Part shown: positions 54,380 through 63,515 of the stretch, piece after piece
Position numbering within the stretch: position 1 is the first letter of the stretch
Layout: each line of letters starts with the position of its first letter
NCBI GenBank assembly: GCA_024278975.1
Contig: JAJRSD010000072.1
Location: 90,073-154,072 of the forward strand
Length of the DNA: 64,000 nt
Direction: 5' to 3'
Origin: Bacteroidota bacterium
GTDB lineage: Bacteria > Bacteroidota > Bacteroidia > Bacteroidales > Prolixibacteraceae
Notes under the pieces: generated by a model
What the model was told of the DNA's origin: nothing
Seen by the model: the letters and a program-made list of their open reading frames with translations, nothing else
Database searches by the model: none
Program-made: the position numbers and the translations under genes

Positions 54380-54780
54380 TCCAAATGAAAAACCTCTTCT
54401 AAATCGGCCCACCAAACTCCTTCTCCGGCCGATTTAACTGGCTCCTGGCAGGGATCGGTAAGTTTCCACCATTCGTTTGTAAGAGAATCGGCAGCCATTA
54501 TTTTCATATCTGTATCAAAATCATTTCCGGTGTACTCAAGATAACTAAACAAAAGACCATCTCTATAAAATATTGAGTAATTCTGAATGTTAACTTCTTT
54601 GAGTTTCGCATTTACTCCCGGCCACGGATTTGCGTGTAATTTTTTGTACTCTTCCAACTTTTCGGGTTTAACTTTTATTACCCAGCCAATTCGTTTTATT
54701 TTTTGAGGATTTTTAACCGGTTCTTTTGTTGAACAAGAAATCAACAAACTAATACATAAAATTACAACTATTTTTTTCAT
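54376..54780 (-). CDS. Exported RhaM-family (L-rhamnose/L-fucose mutarotase-like) lipoprotein
   Basis: 134 residues. The N-terminus is a lipoprotein signal with lipobox L-I-S-C (Cys16). From residue 30 the RhaM-type mutarotase fold is seen: RIGWVIKVKPEKLEEYKKLHANPWPGV, NYSIFYRDGLLFSYLEY (catalytic Tyr/His region) and EWWKLTDPCQ. Ordinary RhaM is about 104 residues and cytosolic; the lipoprotein signal puts this one outside the inner membrane. It would interconvert anomers of a deoxysugar, probably the fucose released next door. Last gene of the five-gene fucose operon. Confidence 0.85.
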   Translation of the reverse strand: MKKIVVILCISLLISCSTKEPVKNPQKIKRIGWVIKVKPEKLEEYKKLHANPWPGVNAKLKEVNIQNYSIFYRDGLLFSYLEYTGNDFDTDMKIMAADSLTNEWWKLTDPCQEPVKSAGEGVWWADLEEVFHLD

Positions 54781-54789
54781 TATGTTTTT

Positions 54790-56400
54790 TTATCTAAATA
54801 TATAATACAAAACAGACATTACAATAATCAGAATTCCTGCCAGAATTCGTGGGTCGGAAATTCCCTGAACTTTACCATCAGTAATAAACGACAATGGATT
54901 TTTCATGGTCATTTTTTTTAGAACTTCGGAATTTGCTTTTGGAGTAAAGTAACTTACCAAATAATAAAAAACGGTACAAATTAAAAACAGATAAGTTGCT
55001 TTCAGCATAAAATGAATTCCCCAAACATCAGAAATGTAACGTTTTCCTGCAATCATTTCGAAGTCGATACAAAATGCAATTACAGCAAGTATAAAACCAA
55101 ATATCAGAGTATAATGCCCTGCTTTTGGAGTTCCTCGTTTCGACATAATTCCGAAAATAAATACCACCGAAATTGGGGGAGAAAGAACAGCAAGCAAATC
55201 GTTTATTGCCTCAAATATACTCGGGAATTTGGCAATTAACGGCGACCATGCAATTGCAAATACAGTAACTGCAAGAATGGTTATTCGTCCGATAATTAAT
55301 ATATTTTTATCTGCAATATTTGGTCGGTCTCGTTTTACAATATCCATAGAAACAAGCGTGCCAGCACTATTTAGTGCCGATGCAATTGTGCTCATTAATG
55401 CTGCAAGCAGTGCCGCCGACATTAATCCTTTTAGTCCTACAGGTAAAATATTAAGTATTAAAACCGGTAGAGTTTGGTCGGCAATTTCAATTTTATCTTT
55501 TAAAATAATGTAGGCAAAAATTCCCGGAAATATCATAATAAAAACAGGGAGTATTTTTATGAATCCAGCGAAAATTGGTCCGCTCTGAGCATCTTTTAAA
55601 GTTTTTGCACCCAACACTTTTTGTACAATGGTTTGGTCGGCGCACCAGTAATTTAGCCCTAAAACAATATACCCCGGTACAAATATAAAAAACGGAAGTG
55701 CCGATTTTGATGAGGTTTGAATCATACTCAGTTGGTCGGGTTTTAAGGCAGCTTTCAAATCGGTAAAAGAGTGAATGCCATATTCGGGGAGGGCAAGCAT
55801 GGCAAGAATTGTCATAATACTTGCACCAATAATTAATATCCCCGATTGTAAAGCCTCTGTCAAAACTACCGCTTTCAATCCTCCAACAATTGAATAAATT
55901 AGCGTGGCAATGGCGATTACAACAATTGCAGTGTATCTTTCAATACCAAAAAAGTTTTCGAAAACTAAAGCACCTGCATATAAACTAACTCCAATATGAA
56001 GGAAAAGTGCTGTAAAAAGTGAAATTACTGCCAGCATTGTTCGGGTGGGGCGGTTATAGCGCATTTCCAAAAATTCGGGAAGGGTAGAAATTTTTGTTTT
56101 GAAGTAGAAAGGTGCGAAAACCAAACCTAAAACAATTAGCATAAATGGTGCTGCCCACTCAAAATTTCCCCAAACTAAACCATCGGAAAACCCTTGCCCG
56201 GCTAATCCAACCATGTGAATTGTAGAAATATTGGCAGCAAACAGAGCAGTTCCAATCAATGGCCACTTTAACGAACGACCTGCAAGAAAAAATCCTTCGC
56301 TCGATTTTGATTTCCTTTTCACTCCCGAAAAAACGCCAATGCCAACAATTAGTAGCATGTAGGCAACTAATATTATGTAATCGATTGTTGATAGGTTCAT
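54790..56400 (-). CDS. Sodium/solute symporter (SSS family, SGLT-like)
   Basis: 536 residues and about 13-14 membrane helices. SSS hallmarks: IDYIILVAYMLLIVGIGVF at the start, SEGFFLAGRSLKWPLIGTALFAANIS, and the sugar-transporter-type PGYIVLGLNYWCADQTIVQKVLGAK. It would import a monosaccharide with Na+ across the inner membrane; in this context L-fucose or a related sugar is the likely substrate (inference). 9 bp before the mutarotase gene. Confidence 0.94.
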   Translation of the reverse strand: MNLSTIDYIILVAYMLLIVGIGVFSGVKRKSKSSEGFFLAGRSLKWPLIGTALFAANISTIHMVGLAGQGFSDGLVWGNFEWAAPFMLIVLGLVFAPFYFKTKISTLPEFLEMRYNRPTRTMLAVISLFTALFLHIGVSLYAGALVFENFFGIERYTAIVVIAIATLIYSIVGGLKAVVLTEALQSGILIIGASIMTILAMLALPEYGIHSFTDLKAALKPDQLSMIQTSSKSALPFFIFVPGYIVLGLNYWCADQTIVQKVLGAKTLKDAQSGPIFAGFIKILPVFIMIFPGIFAYIILKDKIEIADQTLPVLILNILPVGLKGLMSAALLAALMSTIASALNSAGTLVSMDIVKRDRPNIADKNILIIGRITILAVTVFAIAWSPLIAKFPSIFEAINDLLAVLSPPISVVFIFGIMSKRGTPKAGHYTLIFGFILAVIAFCIDFEMIAGKRYISDVWGIHFMLKATYLFLICTVFYYLVSYFTPKANSEVLKKMTMKNPLSFITDGKVQGISDPRILAGILIIVMSVLYYIFR

Positions 56401-56480
56401 AATTTAAAAATTGGACGGAAGACAAAAGATGGAAGTTGGAAGAAAGAATTTACATCTTGTTATCTTCTCATAAATAGTTA

Positions 56481-57740
56481 TTAAAATTTAGAAGATATCT
56501 CCCCGTTAAATTCTTTAACAGCATTAAACATAGCAATAATATTTTCGGGTGGAACATCGGGTAAAATATTGTGTACAGTATTAAAAACATAACCTCCACC
56601 TTTCGAGAGAATTTCCAGCCGGGTTAAAACCTCGGTGCGAACCTGTTCCGGAGTTCCATTATTCAATGTCCCGACGGTTTCAATTCCACCTCCCCAAAAA
56701 GTTACATCCTTACCAAATTCATTTTTTAATTTTTCGGGTTGCATGTCGGCGCATTGAGTTTGCACCGGGTTGAGAACCTCAAAACCTGCATCAATTAAAT
56801 CGGGGATGAGTTTATAAATTGAGCCGCAAGAGTGCAGGTAAGTGTGCATACTGCTGTGTTGTTTTGCAAAATCGCAGAGCTGTTTGTGGCGTGGTTTAAA
56901 AAACTGTCGGTAGGTTTCGGGATCCATAAACGGACCACTCATTGCACCCAAATCGTCCCCAAATTTCACAAAGTCAGCAATATCGCCAACGGCATTGCAA
57001 ACTTTTGCCAAAGCAGAAAGATGGCGTTCCATCAACGCGTCGAGCAGTTTCTCGGTATTTGCCGGGTCGAGATATGGATCCATCAAAAAATTATCCATTC
57101 GCCTGATAAAAGTACCCCACTCAAACAGGTTGCAGCCCACGCCAATTATCAACGCCCTGTCCGATTCCTCTTTTAGTTTTATTGCCTTATTTCGCAGTTG
57201 CTCCCAAAAATCGGGTTCGGTCGAATTGTCCCACGGACTAAGTGCAAAAGCTGCCCACATTACTTTATCCATTGCATCGTCTAATCCGTCCATTGTTTGT
57301 GGATAACCATCTTCCCACGGGAATTTTATCTGGTCGAAAAAAGTAGCTCCGGCAGGCATTCTTGCAATTGGCTGCCCATCATTCCCTGATGCAATCCAGT
57401 CGCCATTTTTCTGCTTTTCAGTATTAAACCATTTCGGATAGAAAGCTTTTGCGCCATTTGCCAAAATGGTTGGCTGCCACTCTTCCGGCTTTTTATTAAA
57501 AGCTCGTCCAATGTCAACGGCATCAATTCCAAACAGTTCTAAAATTTCGTCGTGAGGCTGTGCCAGTTGCTGCACAACATCGTAAATTTGTACCGGTAAA
57601 TGTTCCATTCCCAAGTGCTTCAGCAAATTTGAATAGGCAATTGCTGAGATTCCCGAACTCGGGGTTGCACCCAAATCAACAGGTACTTTGTCGGGCTCTT
57701 TGTGTGCTACTGCTGCTAAAACTCGTTCTCTTGAATTCAT
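56481..57740 (-). CDS. Uroporphyrinogen decarboxylase-fold (MtaA-like) protein
   Basis: 419 residues. It opens with MNSRERVLAAVAHKEPDKVPVD, the UroD/MtaA family start, and has HSSMHTYLHSCGSIYKLIPDLIDAGFEVLNPVQ (the His-x-Cys zinc region of corrinoid methyltransferases) and VTFWGGGIETVGTLNNGTPEQVRTEV. It is not the haem enzyme: the genes around it are for sugar use. MtaA-like members move methyl groups between cobamides and thiols, so demethylation of a methylated sugar is one possibility; other roles cannot be excluded. Confidence 0.85.
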   Translation of the reverse strand: MNSRERVLAAVAHKEPDKVPVDLGATPSSGISAIAYSNLLKHLGMEHLPVQIYDVVQQLAQPHDEILELFGIDAVDIGRAFNKKPEEWQPTILANGAKAFYPKWFNTEKQKNGDWIASGNDGQPIARMPAGATFFDQIKFPWEDGYPQTMDGLDDAMDKVMWAAFALSPWDNSTEPDFWEQLRNKAIKLKEESDRALIIGVGCNLFEWGTFIRRMDNFLMDPYLDPANTEKLLDALMERHLSALAKVCNAVGDIADFVKFGDDLGAMSGPFMDPETYRQFFKPRHKQLCDFAKQHSSMHTYLHSCGSIYKLIPDLIDAGFEVLNPVQTQCADMQPEKLKNEFGKDVTFWGGGIETVGTLNNGTPEQVRTEVLTRLEILSKGGGYVFNTVHNILPDVPPENIIAMFNAVKEFNGEISSKF

Positions 57741-57749
57741 ATTTTGTTT

Positions 57750-59216
57750 TTATAATTTTATTTTTTCCAACTCTTTTGTCAGCTCTTCTACAATTTCAGT
57801 ATGAGAAGAGTATAAATTAATTTTTTCACTCGGGTCGTTGGCAAGATTGTACAACTGCCCCGGGGTTTTTATGCCGTAACCATTCGGATTATTAAAGTCG
57901 CTGAATCCGCCCGAACGGTCAGAAAGAATTAGTTTCCAGTTCTCTTTTCTGATTGCAAAAACACCGTTTAGCGAGTGATTTACAAGAATATTTCTCCCTT
58001 TTTTAACGTTTTTCATAAAAACAGTTAGAAGACTTTTTCCGTCTTCCGAGCTATTTTCAGAAAGATTAAAACCAACTACTTCGGCAATGGTTGCCATTAA
58101 ATCCATCGAACAAACCAGTGCATCGGTTTTACTTCCCGGAGCAATATTATTTGCCCATTTTGCAATAAACGGAATGCGGTGTCCTCCTTCCCAAATGTCG
58201 CCTTTCATTCCCCTGAATTCACCACTTGGATTGTGCCCGTAATCGCGAATTACCGATTGTGTTGCTCCCCCATAGTTTTCTCCGTTTCGCGCCGGCGAAC
58301 CGTTGTCACTTGTAAAAATAACGAGTGTATTTTTATCAACTCCACTGTTTTTCAGAGCTTTTGTAATTTCGCCAACAGCCCAGTCAACTTCAAAAACCCA
58401 GTCGCCGTACCGCCCGGCTTTGCTTTTGCCTTCGAATTTTGTAAGCGGTGCAATTGGCGTGTGCGGTGCGGTAAGTGCAAAATATAGAAAAAATGGTTTT
58501 GATTTGTCTTTCGATGCATCCTCAATAAATTCCACAGAGTGCTTTGTGATTTCCGGCATAACATTTTCCAGTTGCCAGCCGGCAGTCATTTTACCTTTTC
58601 TCCCGTACAACGAGTTGGGTTTATCCATTGTAGGAATTACAGTAACTTTTCTGTTTTCGATAAAAGTGTAGGGTGGGAAATTGGGAACATCGTCGCCAAA
58701 ATAGTAGTCGAAACCCCGTTCGAGTGGACCGCTCTCAATATCTTTTGAATAGTCGATATTTTCACCGTTGTTTTTTTTCGCCGAAAGTGAATCGGATGTC
58801 GGCCAGTCCCAGCCGAGATGCCATTTCCCGATTGCCGCCGTGCGGTAGCCTCTCTGTTTTAACATGGCTGGCAACGTTAATCTGCCAGAATCAATCAGCG
58901 GCTCATCCCACGGCAAGAGCACTCCTTTTTTTAATCGTGTGCGCCACGAGTAACGTCCGGTTAAAATGCTGTAACGAGTGGGTGTACAAACTGCCGATTC
59001 GGAATGTGCATCGGTAAACAGCAATCCCTCTTTTGCAAGTTGGTCGATGTTTGGTGTCGGGATTTTTGAGTTGCTGTTGTAGCAGGTTGGGTCGCCGTAA
59101 CCCAAATCATCGGCCAGAATAATTACGATATTTGGCAACGGATTATTTTCCGATTTCTTATTGCAACCATGAAAAATAAAGGGTAATAGAATTAGAATCA
59201 GGATTTTTTGTTTCAT
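57750..59216 (-). CDS. Secreted sulfatase (family S1, Cys-type) lipoprotein
   Basis: 488 residues with lipobox F-H-G-C (Cys18). The catalytic cysteine, which is converted to formylglycine, is Cys77 in VCTPTRYSILTGR (C-x-P-x-R). ILADDLGYGD gives the Ca2+-binding Asp pair, and AAIGKWHLG and FTSDNGSPARNG are further S1 blocks. It removes sulfate esters from glycans outside the cell. A Cys-type active site needs an anSME or FGE maturase, not encoded here. 9 bp after it comes the UroD-like gene. Confidence 0.94.
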   Translation of the reverse strand: MKQKILILILLPFIFHGCNKKSENNPLPNIVIILADDLGYGDPTCYNSNSKIPTPNIDQLAKEGLLFTDAHSESAVCTPTRYSILTGRYSWRTRLKKGVLLPWDEPLIDSGRLTLPAMLKQRGYRTAAIGKWHLGWDWPTSDSLSAKKNNGENIDYSKDIESGPLERGFDYYFGDDVPNFPPYTFIENRKVTVIPTMDKPNSLYGRKGKMTAGWQLENVMPEITKHSVEFIEDASKDKSKPFFLYFALTAPHTPIAPLTKFEGKSKAGRYGDWVFEVDWAVGEITKALKNSGVDKNTLVIFTSDNGSPARNGENYGGATQSVIRDYGHNPSGEFRGMKGDIWEGGHRIPFIAKWANNIAPGSKTDALVCSMDLMATIAEVVGFNLSENSSEDGKSLLTVFMKNVKKGRNILVNHSLNGVFAIRKENWKLILSDRSGGFSDFNNPNGYGIKTPGQLYNLANDPSEKINLYSSHTEIVEELTKELEKIKL

Positions 59217-59446
59217 TCGTATATAAGGTAGTTTAATATTAAAATATCAGAAAATTATTACAATGTTACAGATTTCTCACTTTGTTGCCAATGACAGATT
59301 TGGTTTTAGACCCTGAAACAAGTTCAGGGTGACGTTCTAAAATAGTACACCGCTAACAAATAACGTCATGCTGAACTTGTTTCAGCATCTTTTTGCCAAA
59401 TATCCATTATACCTAAACAAGATAGGTGAACTCTCACGCTGTTTTT
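59217..59446. other. Gap in the fucose operon, filled by repeat A
   Basis: 230 bp between fucosidase and sulfatase genes with no gene; nearly half is repeat A. Confidence 0.6.
59284..59390. repeat. Dispersed repeat A, copy 2
   Basis: Same order as the copy at 12293-12400: TTGCCA-TGACAGATTT, CCCTGAAACAAGTTCAGGG, then TGCTGAACTTGTTTCAGCA. The second palindrome is perfect here. Confidence 0.8.
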
Positions 59447-60748
59447 TTATATCTCAATCGGTTCAATTTTCTCCGAATCGGAATCCAATTCCAATTCAAT
59501 TGTTGTTACAACATCTTGTTTTTGTTCTTCGGGAATTTGAATAAATAACCCTTGTTTAGTCTGCTCAAATTTTAGTTTTTTACCTTTTAATACCGAACAC
59601 CTTTTCACTTTTGCTTCTCCCGGGAGCGGTATTTTTAATTCGTTATTTTCGAGATTAAACAAGTGTAAATATATTTTATCTCCTTTTCGTGTTGATGAAA
59701 TCCATTCGGTTGGTTTGTACGGTCCTCCGATTGTTCCGTAAACCGACTCTCCGAATTTATTCAGCCAGTAGCCCATCTCTTTTAGCCGGTCTATTTGTCG
59801 TTGTTCCATTCGCCCGTCCATCATTGGTCCCACGTTAAACAGAAGATTGCCGCCTCCGCCAACTGTTTTTAAAAGTGTTTGCATACACTGGTCGTAGCTT
59901 TTCATTTTATCGTTGGGTTTCCACGCCCACTGATTTGCAATTGTAATGCACGACTCCCACGGATTCTCAATATCGAAAGCTCCGACGCGTTGTTCCGGAG
60001 TTGCAAAATCTCCGGCAAATTCGTTGGAAATGGTAACTCCTTCCATCCCTTTTCGCCCTTTGTCAACACGATTATTAATTATTACATTTTCGTTTAGTTC
60101 CTTCAGATATTTGTAAAAATCCTGCCCGTATTCGTGTGTCCACGGCTCTTCCCACTCACCATCGAACCAAAGAATTTTGGTGTCGTATTTTTCAATCAAC
60201 TCTTTTGTTTGATTTTTAAGGAAGGCGTAAAACTTATCCATGTCGGCATCGGGTTTTTCAACTCCTTTAATTCGCGAGAGCGGATAATTTGGATGACGCC
60301 AGTCGCAAATGGAGTAGTAGGTGCCGAACATTATTCCGTATTTGTCGCAGGCATTTTTCAGCTCCATCAAAACATCTTTTTTGTAGGGAGTGTTCATGAT
60401 GTTGTAGTCGGAATATTTTGTATCCCACATCGAAAATCCATCGTGATGGCGGGTGGTAAAAACGAGGTATTTCATACCGGCATCTTTTAGAGTTTTCACC
60501 CATTTATCGGCATCGAAAAGCATGGGATTAAACTCTTTGTAAAGGTTGTCGTAATCTTCCATTTCAACCTGATGGCCGCGCGACCAGCCGATTTCGGTGC
60601 CACGCAAAGTTACCGGCCCCCAATGAATAAACATCCCGAATTTCATATCTTGAAACTCTTTAATCGTTTCAGTATTTGCCTGTTTCTGTTGTGCCGAAAT
60701 GTTTAGTGCTAATAAGAAAATAACGAATGCAGCAAATAAAGTTTTCAT
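59447..60748 (-). CDS. Alpha-L-fucosidase, GH29, secreted
   Basis: 433 residues with a signal peptide (1-19, ending I-S-A-Q). GH29 motifs: KFGMFIHWGPVTLRG, FTTRHHDGFSMWDTKYSDYN (His101-His102), and the nucleophile Asp196 in ILWFDGEW. GGGGNLLFNVGPMMDGRM is the conserved late block. It cleaves terminal alpha-L-fucose. The C-terminal beta domain (about 345-433) is normal. First gene of the operon, divergent from the AraC regulator 189 bp away. Confidence 0.96.
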   Translation of the reverse strand: MKTLFAAFVIFLLALNISAQQKQANTETIKEFQDMKFGMFIHWGPVTLRGTEIGWSRGHQVEMEDYDNLYKEFNPMLFDADKWVKTLKDAGMKYLVFTTRHHDGFSMWDTKYSDYNIMNTPYKKDVLMELKNACDKYGIMFGTYYSICDWRHPNYPLSRIKGVEKPDADMDKFYAFLKNQTKELIEKYDTKILWFDGEWEEPWTHEYGQDFYKYLKELNENVIINNRVDKGRKGMEGVTISNEFAGDFATPEQRVGAFDIENPWESCITIANQWAWKPNDKMKSYDQCMQTLLKTVGGGGNLLFNVGPMMDGRMEQRQIDRLKEMGYWLNKFGESVYGTIGGPYKPTEWISSTRKGDKIYLHLFNLENNELKIPLPGEAKVKRCSVLKGKKLKFEQTKQGLFIQIPEEQKQDVVTTIELELDSDSEKIEPIEI

Positions 60749-60937
60749 AGTTGATTTTGTTTATTGATTTTAGTTGAGTCAAAACTACTGCAAATTGAGA
60801 GTTTAAAGAATGGCTTTTTTATGAAAAAAGATGGATAATACTCTACCTTATTAATAAAATGGTTAGTTTTGAATTGAGTTGAAAAAATATTCATAAATAG
60901 TTGTTTTAAAGCATTCAACAAAAATAAAAAAAAATAG
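60749..60937. promoter_or_regulatory. Divergent promoter region for fucosidase operon and AraC regulator
   Basis: Minus-strand TAGTTTTG (60787-60780) and plus-strand TAGTTTTG (60864-60871) both fit TAnnTTTG and face opposite ways. -33 boxes are weak, as expected if the AraC protein activates. No exact binding site can be given. Confidence 0.45.
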
Positions 60938-61834
60938 ATGGGTTACTCTTCTGAAATTGAATCTAAGAAAGATGGATTTATCGGTGAGCGGATGATTTAT
61001 ATTCCGGGAATTGTAAAAAGGAAAATACTAAATGATGCTCGTGTTTGCGATTTGTTTATTACACACATTGGAATTTTCCCGGAAGCGCAGGGGCATTTAC
61101 GAAACCGGCCGTTGGGATGCAGTCAGTATATTCTTTTATATTGTGTTGAAGGGGAGGGCTGGGTTGAAGTTGATGGCAAACGACAAAAAATCTTGGCTAA
61201 CCAACTGTTTATTATTGAGCCAAAAAAAATCTCGAGTTACGGAGCAAATTCCAAAAAGCCGTGGACAAATTATTGGATACATTACACGGGGGATAATGCT
61301 GCGATTTACTCACCTGCAATTAATCAGATTATCGATATTCAACCCTGTGCAAATTCAAGAAAAGAAGAGCGGCTGCTGCTGTTCGAGGAGATGTTGCAAA
61401 ATGCCAGCGACTATTTTAACTTCGAACGGGTTGTTTATGCAAATATATGTTTAAAACAGTTTCTGACTTCAATAAAATATTTGAATGTTTACCGTGCTAT
61501 AAACCGCGAGCCGGAGAGTGATTTGCTAAAGAATGTAATCTCATTCATGAAAAACAACCTGCACAAAAATATTCGCATCAGCGAAATTGCGGAGAGATTT
61601 AGCTGCTCAAACTCGAATATTTACAAGATTTTTAAAACCAATCTCGACAGTTCTCCACTCGATTTTTTTATTCATTTAAAAATGGAGCGCGCCAGGAAAT
61701 ACCTTATGCAAACCAATTTGAAAGTAAAAGAAATTGGGTTGAAACTTGGGTACGAAGACCCGTATTATTTCTCACGCGTTTTCGCGAAACATGTTGGGTT
61801 ATCGCCGGGACATTTCAGGAGAGAGGAGCGGTGA
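60938..61834 (+). CDS. AraC-family transcriptional regulator
   Basis: 298 residues. The N-terminal AraC-type cupin (SQYILLYCVEGEGWVEVDGKRQKILANQLFIIEP, then PWTNYWIHYTGDNA) senses a sugar; the C-terminal pair of helix-turn-helix motifs is IRISEIAERFSCSNSNIYKIFK and LKVKEIGLKLGYEDPYYFSRVFAKHVGLSPGHFR. Divergent from the fucosidase, it most likely activates the fucose operon upon binding a released sugar. Confidence 0.95.
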   Translation: MGYSSEIESKKDGFIGERMIYIPGIVKRKILNDARVCDLFITHIGIFPEAQGHLRNRPLGCSQYILLYCVEGEGWVEVDGKRQKILANQLFIIEPKKISSYGANSKKPWTNYWIHYTGDNAAIYSPAINQIIDIQPCANSRKEERLLLFEEMLQNASDYFNFERVVYANICLKQFLTSIKYLNVYRAINREPESDLLKNVISFMKNNLHKNIRISEIAERFSCSNSNIYKIFKTNLDSSPLDFFIHLKMERARKYLMQTNLKVKEIGLKLGYEDPYYFSRVFAKHVGLSPGHFRREER

Positions 61835-62239
61835 TAATATTTGGCTTTATGCCTGAATAAAAACTAAAACCCTAAAAAAAGGGGTCAGCATCAGCCGAAA
61901 TGTCAGCCAATTTTAATTCCGAATCCGGGGGGGGGCAGCTTCGTCCGAAATATCCAGATGTTTAAACTGTTCAAATAATTTGTCCATAACTGTTTATTTC
62001 TCAGCAAAAAAATTAATATGCCCCAATAAAGTGCATATTGTGATAAAATTCGCACTATTAAAGTGCAAATTCTGTTTAGCCTTCTTCAAATTTTAAACCT
62101 TTGGAAAATTCTGTTTTTTAAAAAATATAAACCCGAAAAATATTGAGATTCTTAAGGTCTAACTAATTATTATCTTCAATAGTTGCTAAGTGTCGTTAAA
62201 AATAGCTATATTTATGAACTATAAATACGAATAAATAGT
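61835..62239. other. Intergenic region with a nine-G tract
   Basis: No intact gene. It contains a nine-base G run (61927-61935) inside a minus-strand short frame, and AT-rich sequence before the second AbiE pair. Two close copies of CAAATTCTGTTTWGCC/AAATTCTGTTTTTTAAA-like wording (62063, 62105) are seen but not interpreted. Confidence 0.5.
61872..61987 (-). pseudogene. Short frame interrupted at a homopolymeric C tract
   Basis: On the minus strand ATG (61987-61985) begins MDKLFEQFKHLDISDEAAPP and then reaches nine C. As given, the frame soon ends (RIRN, stop). With ten C it would read on as DSELKLADISADADPFF to a TAG at 61874-61872, 38 residues. The acidic, protein-like reading in the restored frame suggests a real or decayed small gene; a G/C tract can also vary in length. 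Not recognised. Confidence 0.3.
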
Positions 62240-62827
62240 ATGTTTAGTTCTCAAAACATAAAGAATAATATTGTATTAACTGTGTACAATGACATCCGAA
62301 CAGTATTTCGGCTTAAGGACATTGCGCTAATGCTGGGTGAAACAAATTTTCAATCACTTAATAAAAAACTGAACTACTACGTCCGTACAGGCAAGTTGCA
62401 GAATCCGCGTAAAGGTATCTACACCAAACCGAATTACAATACTGAAGAACTTGCATGCACCATATATACACCATCCTACATATCGCTTGAATATGTACTG
62501 CAAAAAGCAGGTATCGTATTTCAATATGATTCAAGAATTACAGCTGTAAGTTATCTAAGTCGAACTATTGAAGTGTCAGACAGAGAATATATATTTCGCA
62601 AAGTTAAAGGAGAAATTCTTGTAAATCCAGCAGGAATTGACAAACAGGAAAATCAGATAAATATAGCCACTACTGAAAGGGCGTTTTTAGACTTGATATA
62701 CCTGAACAAGAATTATTATTTTGACAATCTCAATCCGCTAAACAAACAACGTATTTATAAGTTATTGCCTCTGTACCAATCTAAAGCATTAACTGAAAGG
62801 GTAAATAAAATTCTAAGAAATGATTGA
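62240..62827 (+). CDS. AbiEi-like antitoxin, second type IV toxin-antitoxin pair
   Basis: 195 residues, shorter than and dissimilar to the AbiEi at 18954. The N-terminal winged helix is FRLKDIALMLGETNFQSLNKKLNYYVRTGKLQNPRKGIYTKPNYN. The middle has CTIYTPSYISLEYVLQKAGIVFQYDSRITAVSYLSRTIEV, the AbiEi pattern around a C-terminal NIATTERAFLDLIYLNK. Overlaps the toxin gene by 8 bp. It represents a different AbiE subfamily. Confidence 0.85.
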   Translation: MFSSQNIKNNIVLTVYNDIRTVFRLKDIALMLGETNFQSLNKKLNYYVRTGKLQNPRKGIYTKPNYNTEELACTIYTPSYISLEYVLQKAGIVFQYDSRITAVSYLSRTIEVSDREYIFRKVKGEILVNPAGIDKQENQINIATTERAFLDLIYLNKNYYFDNLNPLNKQRIYKLLPLYQSKALTERVNKILRND

Positions 62828-63515
62828 CATAAACCGGCATAGATTCTTTCTGGTTCAAATTCTTAAAAATATTTATTCAGATATTGAACTTGCTAAATAC
62901 CTGGGATTTAAAGGTGGTACTGCCTTGATGTTTTTTTATGACCTGCCCCGTTTTTCGGTAGATTTAGATTTCAACCTGATTGATACAGAAAAGGAAGATG
63001 TTGTTTATAGAAAAATACGTAAAATACTTCTCAAATACGGGAAAATATTTGATGAGGCAAGAAAATTCTACGGACCTTTAATTGTTCTGGATTATGGTTT
63101 CGAGGAACGTAAATTAAAAGTGGAGATTTCAAACCGTTTATTTGATAACCGTTACGAGATTAAAAATCTACTGGGGATCAACATGAAGGTAATGGTAAAG
63201 GAAGATATGTTTGCCCATAAACTTTGTGCTTTGTTAGACCGAAATACAATTACCAACCGTGATATTTTCGATTGTTGGTTCTTTATGCAGAAACAAACCC
63301 CAATTAATAAAAGTATTGTTGAGTTTCGGATGAAAATGTCGTTTGCTGACTACCTTCAAAAATGTATTGAGCACCTTGAAGTGATGAGCGATAAAGGATT
63401 ATTACAAGGCATGGGTGAATTAATGGATGACAAGATGAAAACATTTATGCGTGTGAAAATGCGATCAGAGCTTATCAGTTTATTAAAGTTCTATAAAGAC
63501 TTTCCAATTTTGTAA
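62820..63515 (+). CDS. AbiEii-like nucleotidyltransferase toxin, second pair
   Basis: 231 residues of the nucleotidyltransferase fold: YLGFKGGTALMFFYDLPRFSVDLDFNL has the Gly32-Gly33 step and metal-binding Asp48/Asp50. KLKVEISNRLFDNRY and VMVKEDMFAHKLCALLDRNTITNRDIFDCWFF follow, as in AbiEii. It shows little wording in common with the toxin at 19763 beyond the motifs. Target unknown. Confidence 0.88.
   Translation: MIDINRHRFFLVQILKNIYSDIELAKYLGFKGGTALMFFYDLPRFSVDLDFNLIDTEKEDVVYRKIRKILLKYGKIFDEARKFYGPLIVLDYGFEERKLKVEISNRLFDNRYEIKNLLGINMKVMVKEDMFAHKLCALLDRNTITNRDIFDCWFFMQKQTPINKSIVEFRMKMSFADYLQKCIEHLEVMSDKGLLQGMGELMDDKMKTFMRVKMRSELISLLKFYKDFPIL

Noticed and set aside
56481..57740. Haem biosynthesis hemE
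   Set aside because: Neighbours are sugar-utilisation genes, the protein is longer than HemE, and its HSCGS-type region fits MtaA-like methyltransferases better.
61927..61935. G tract as a replication origin or recombination site
   Set aside because: No DnaA boxes, no dif-like sequence and no supporting genes nearby.
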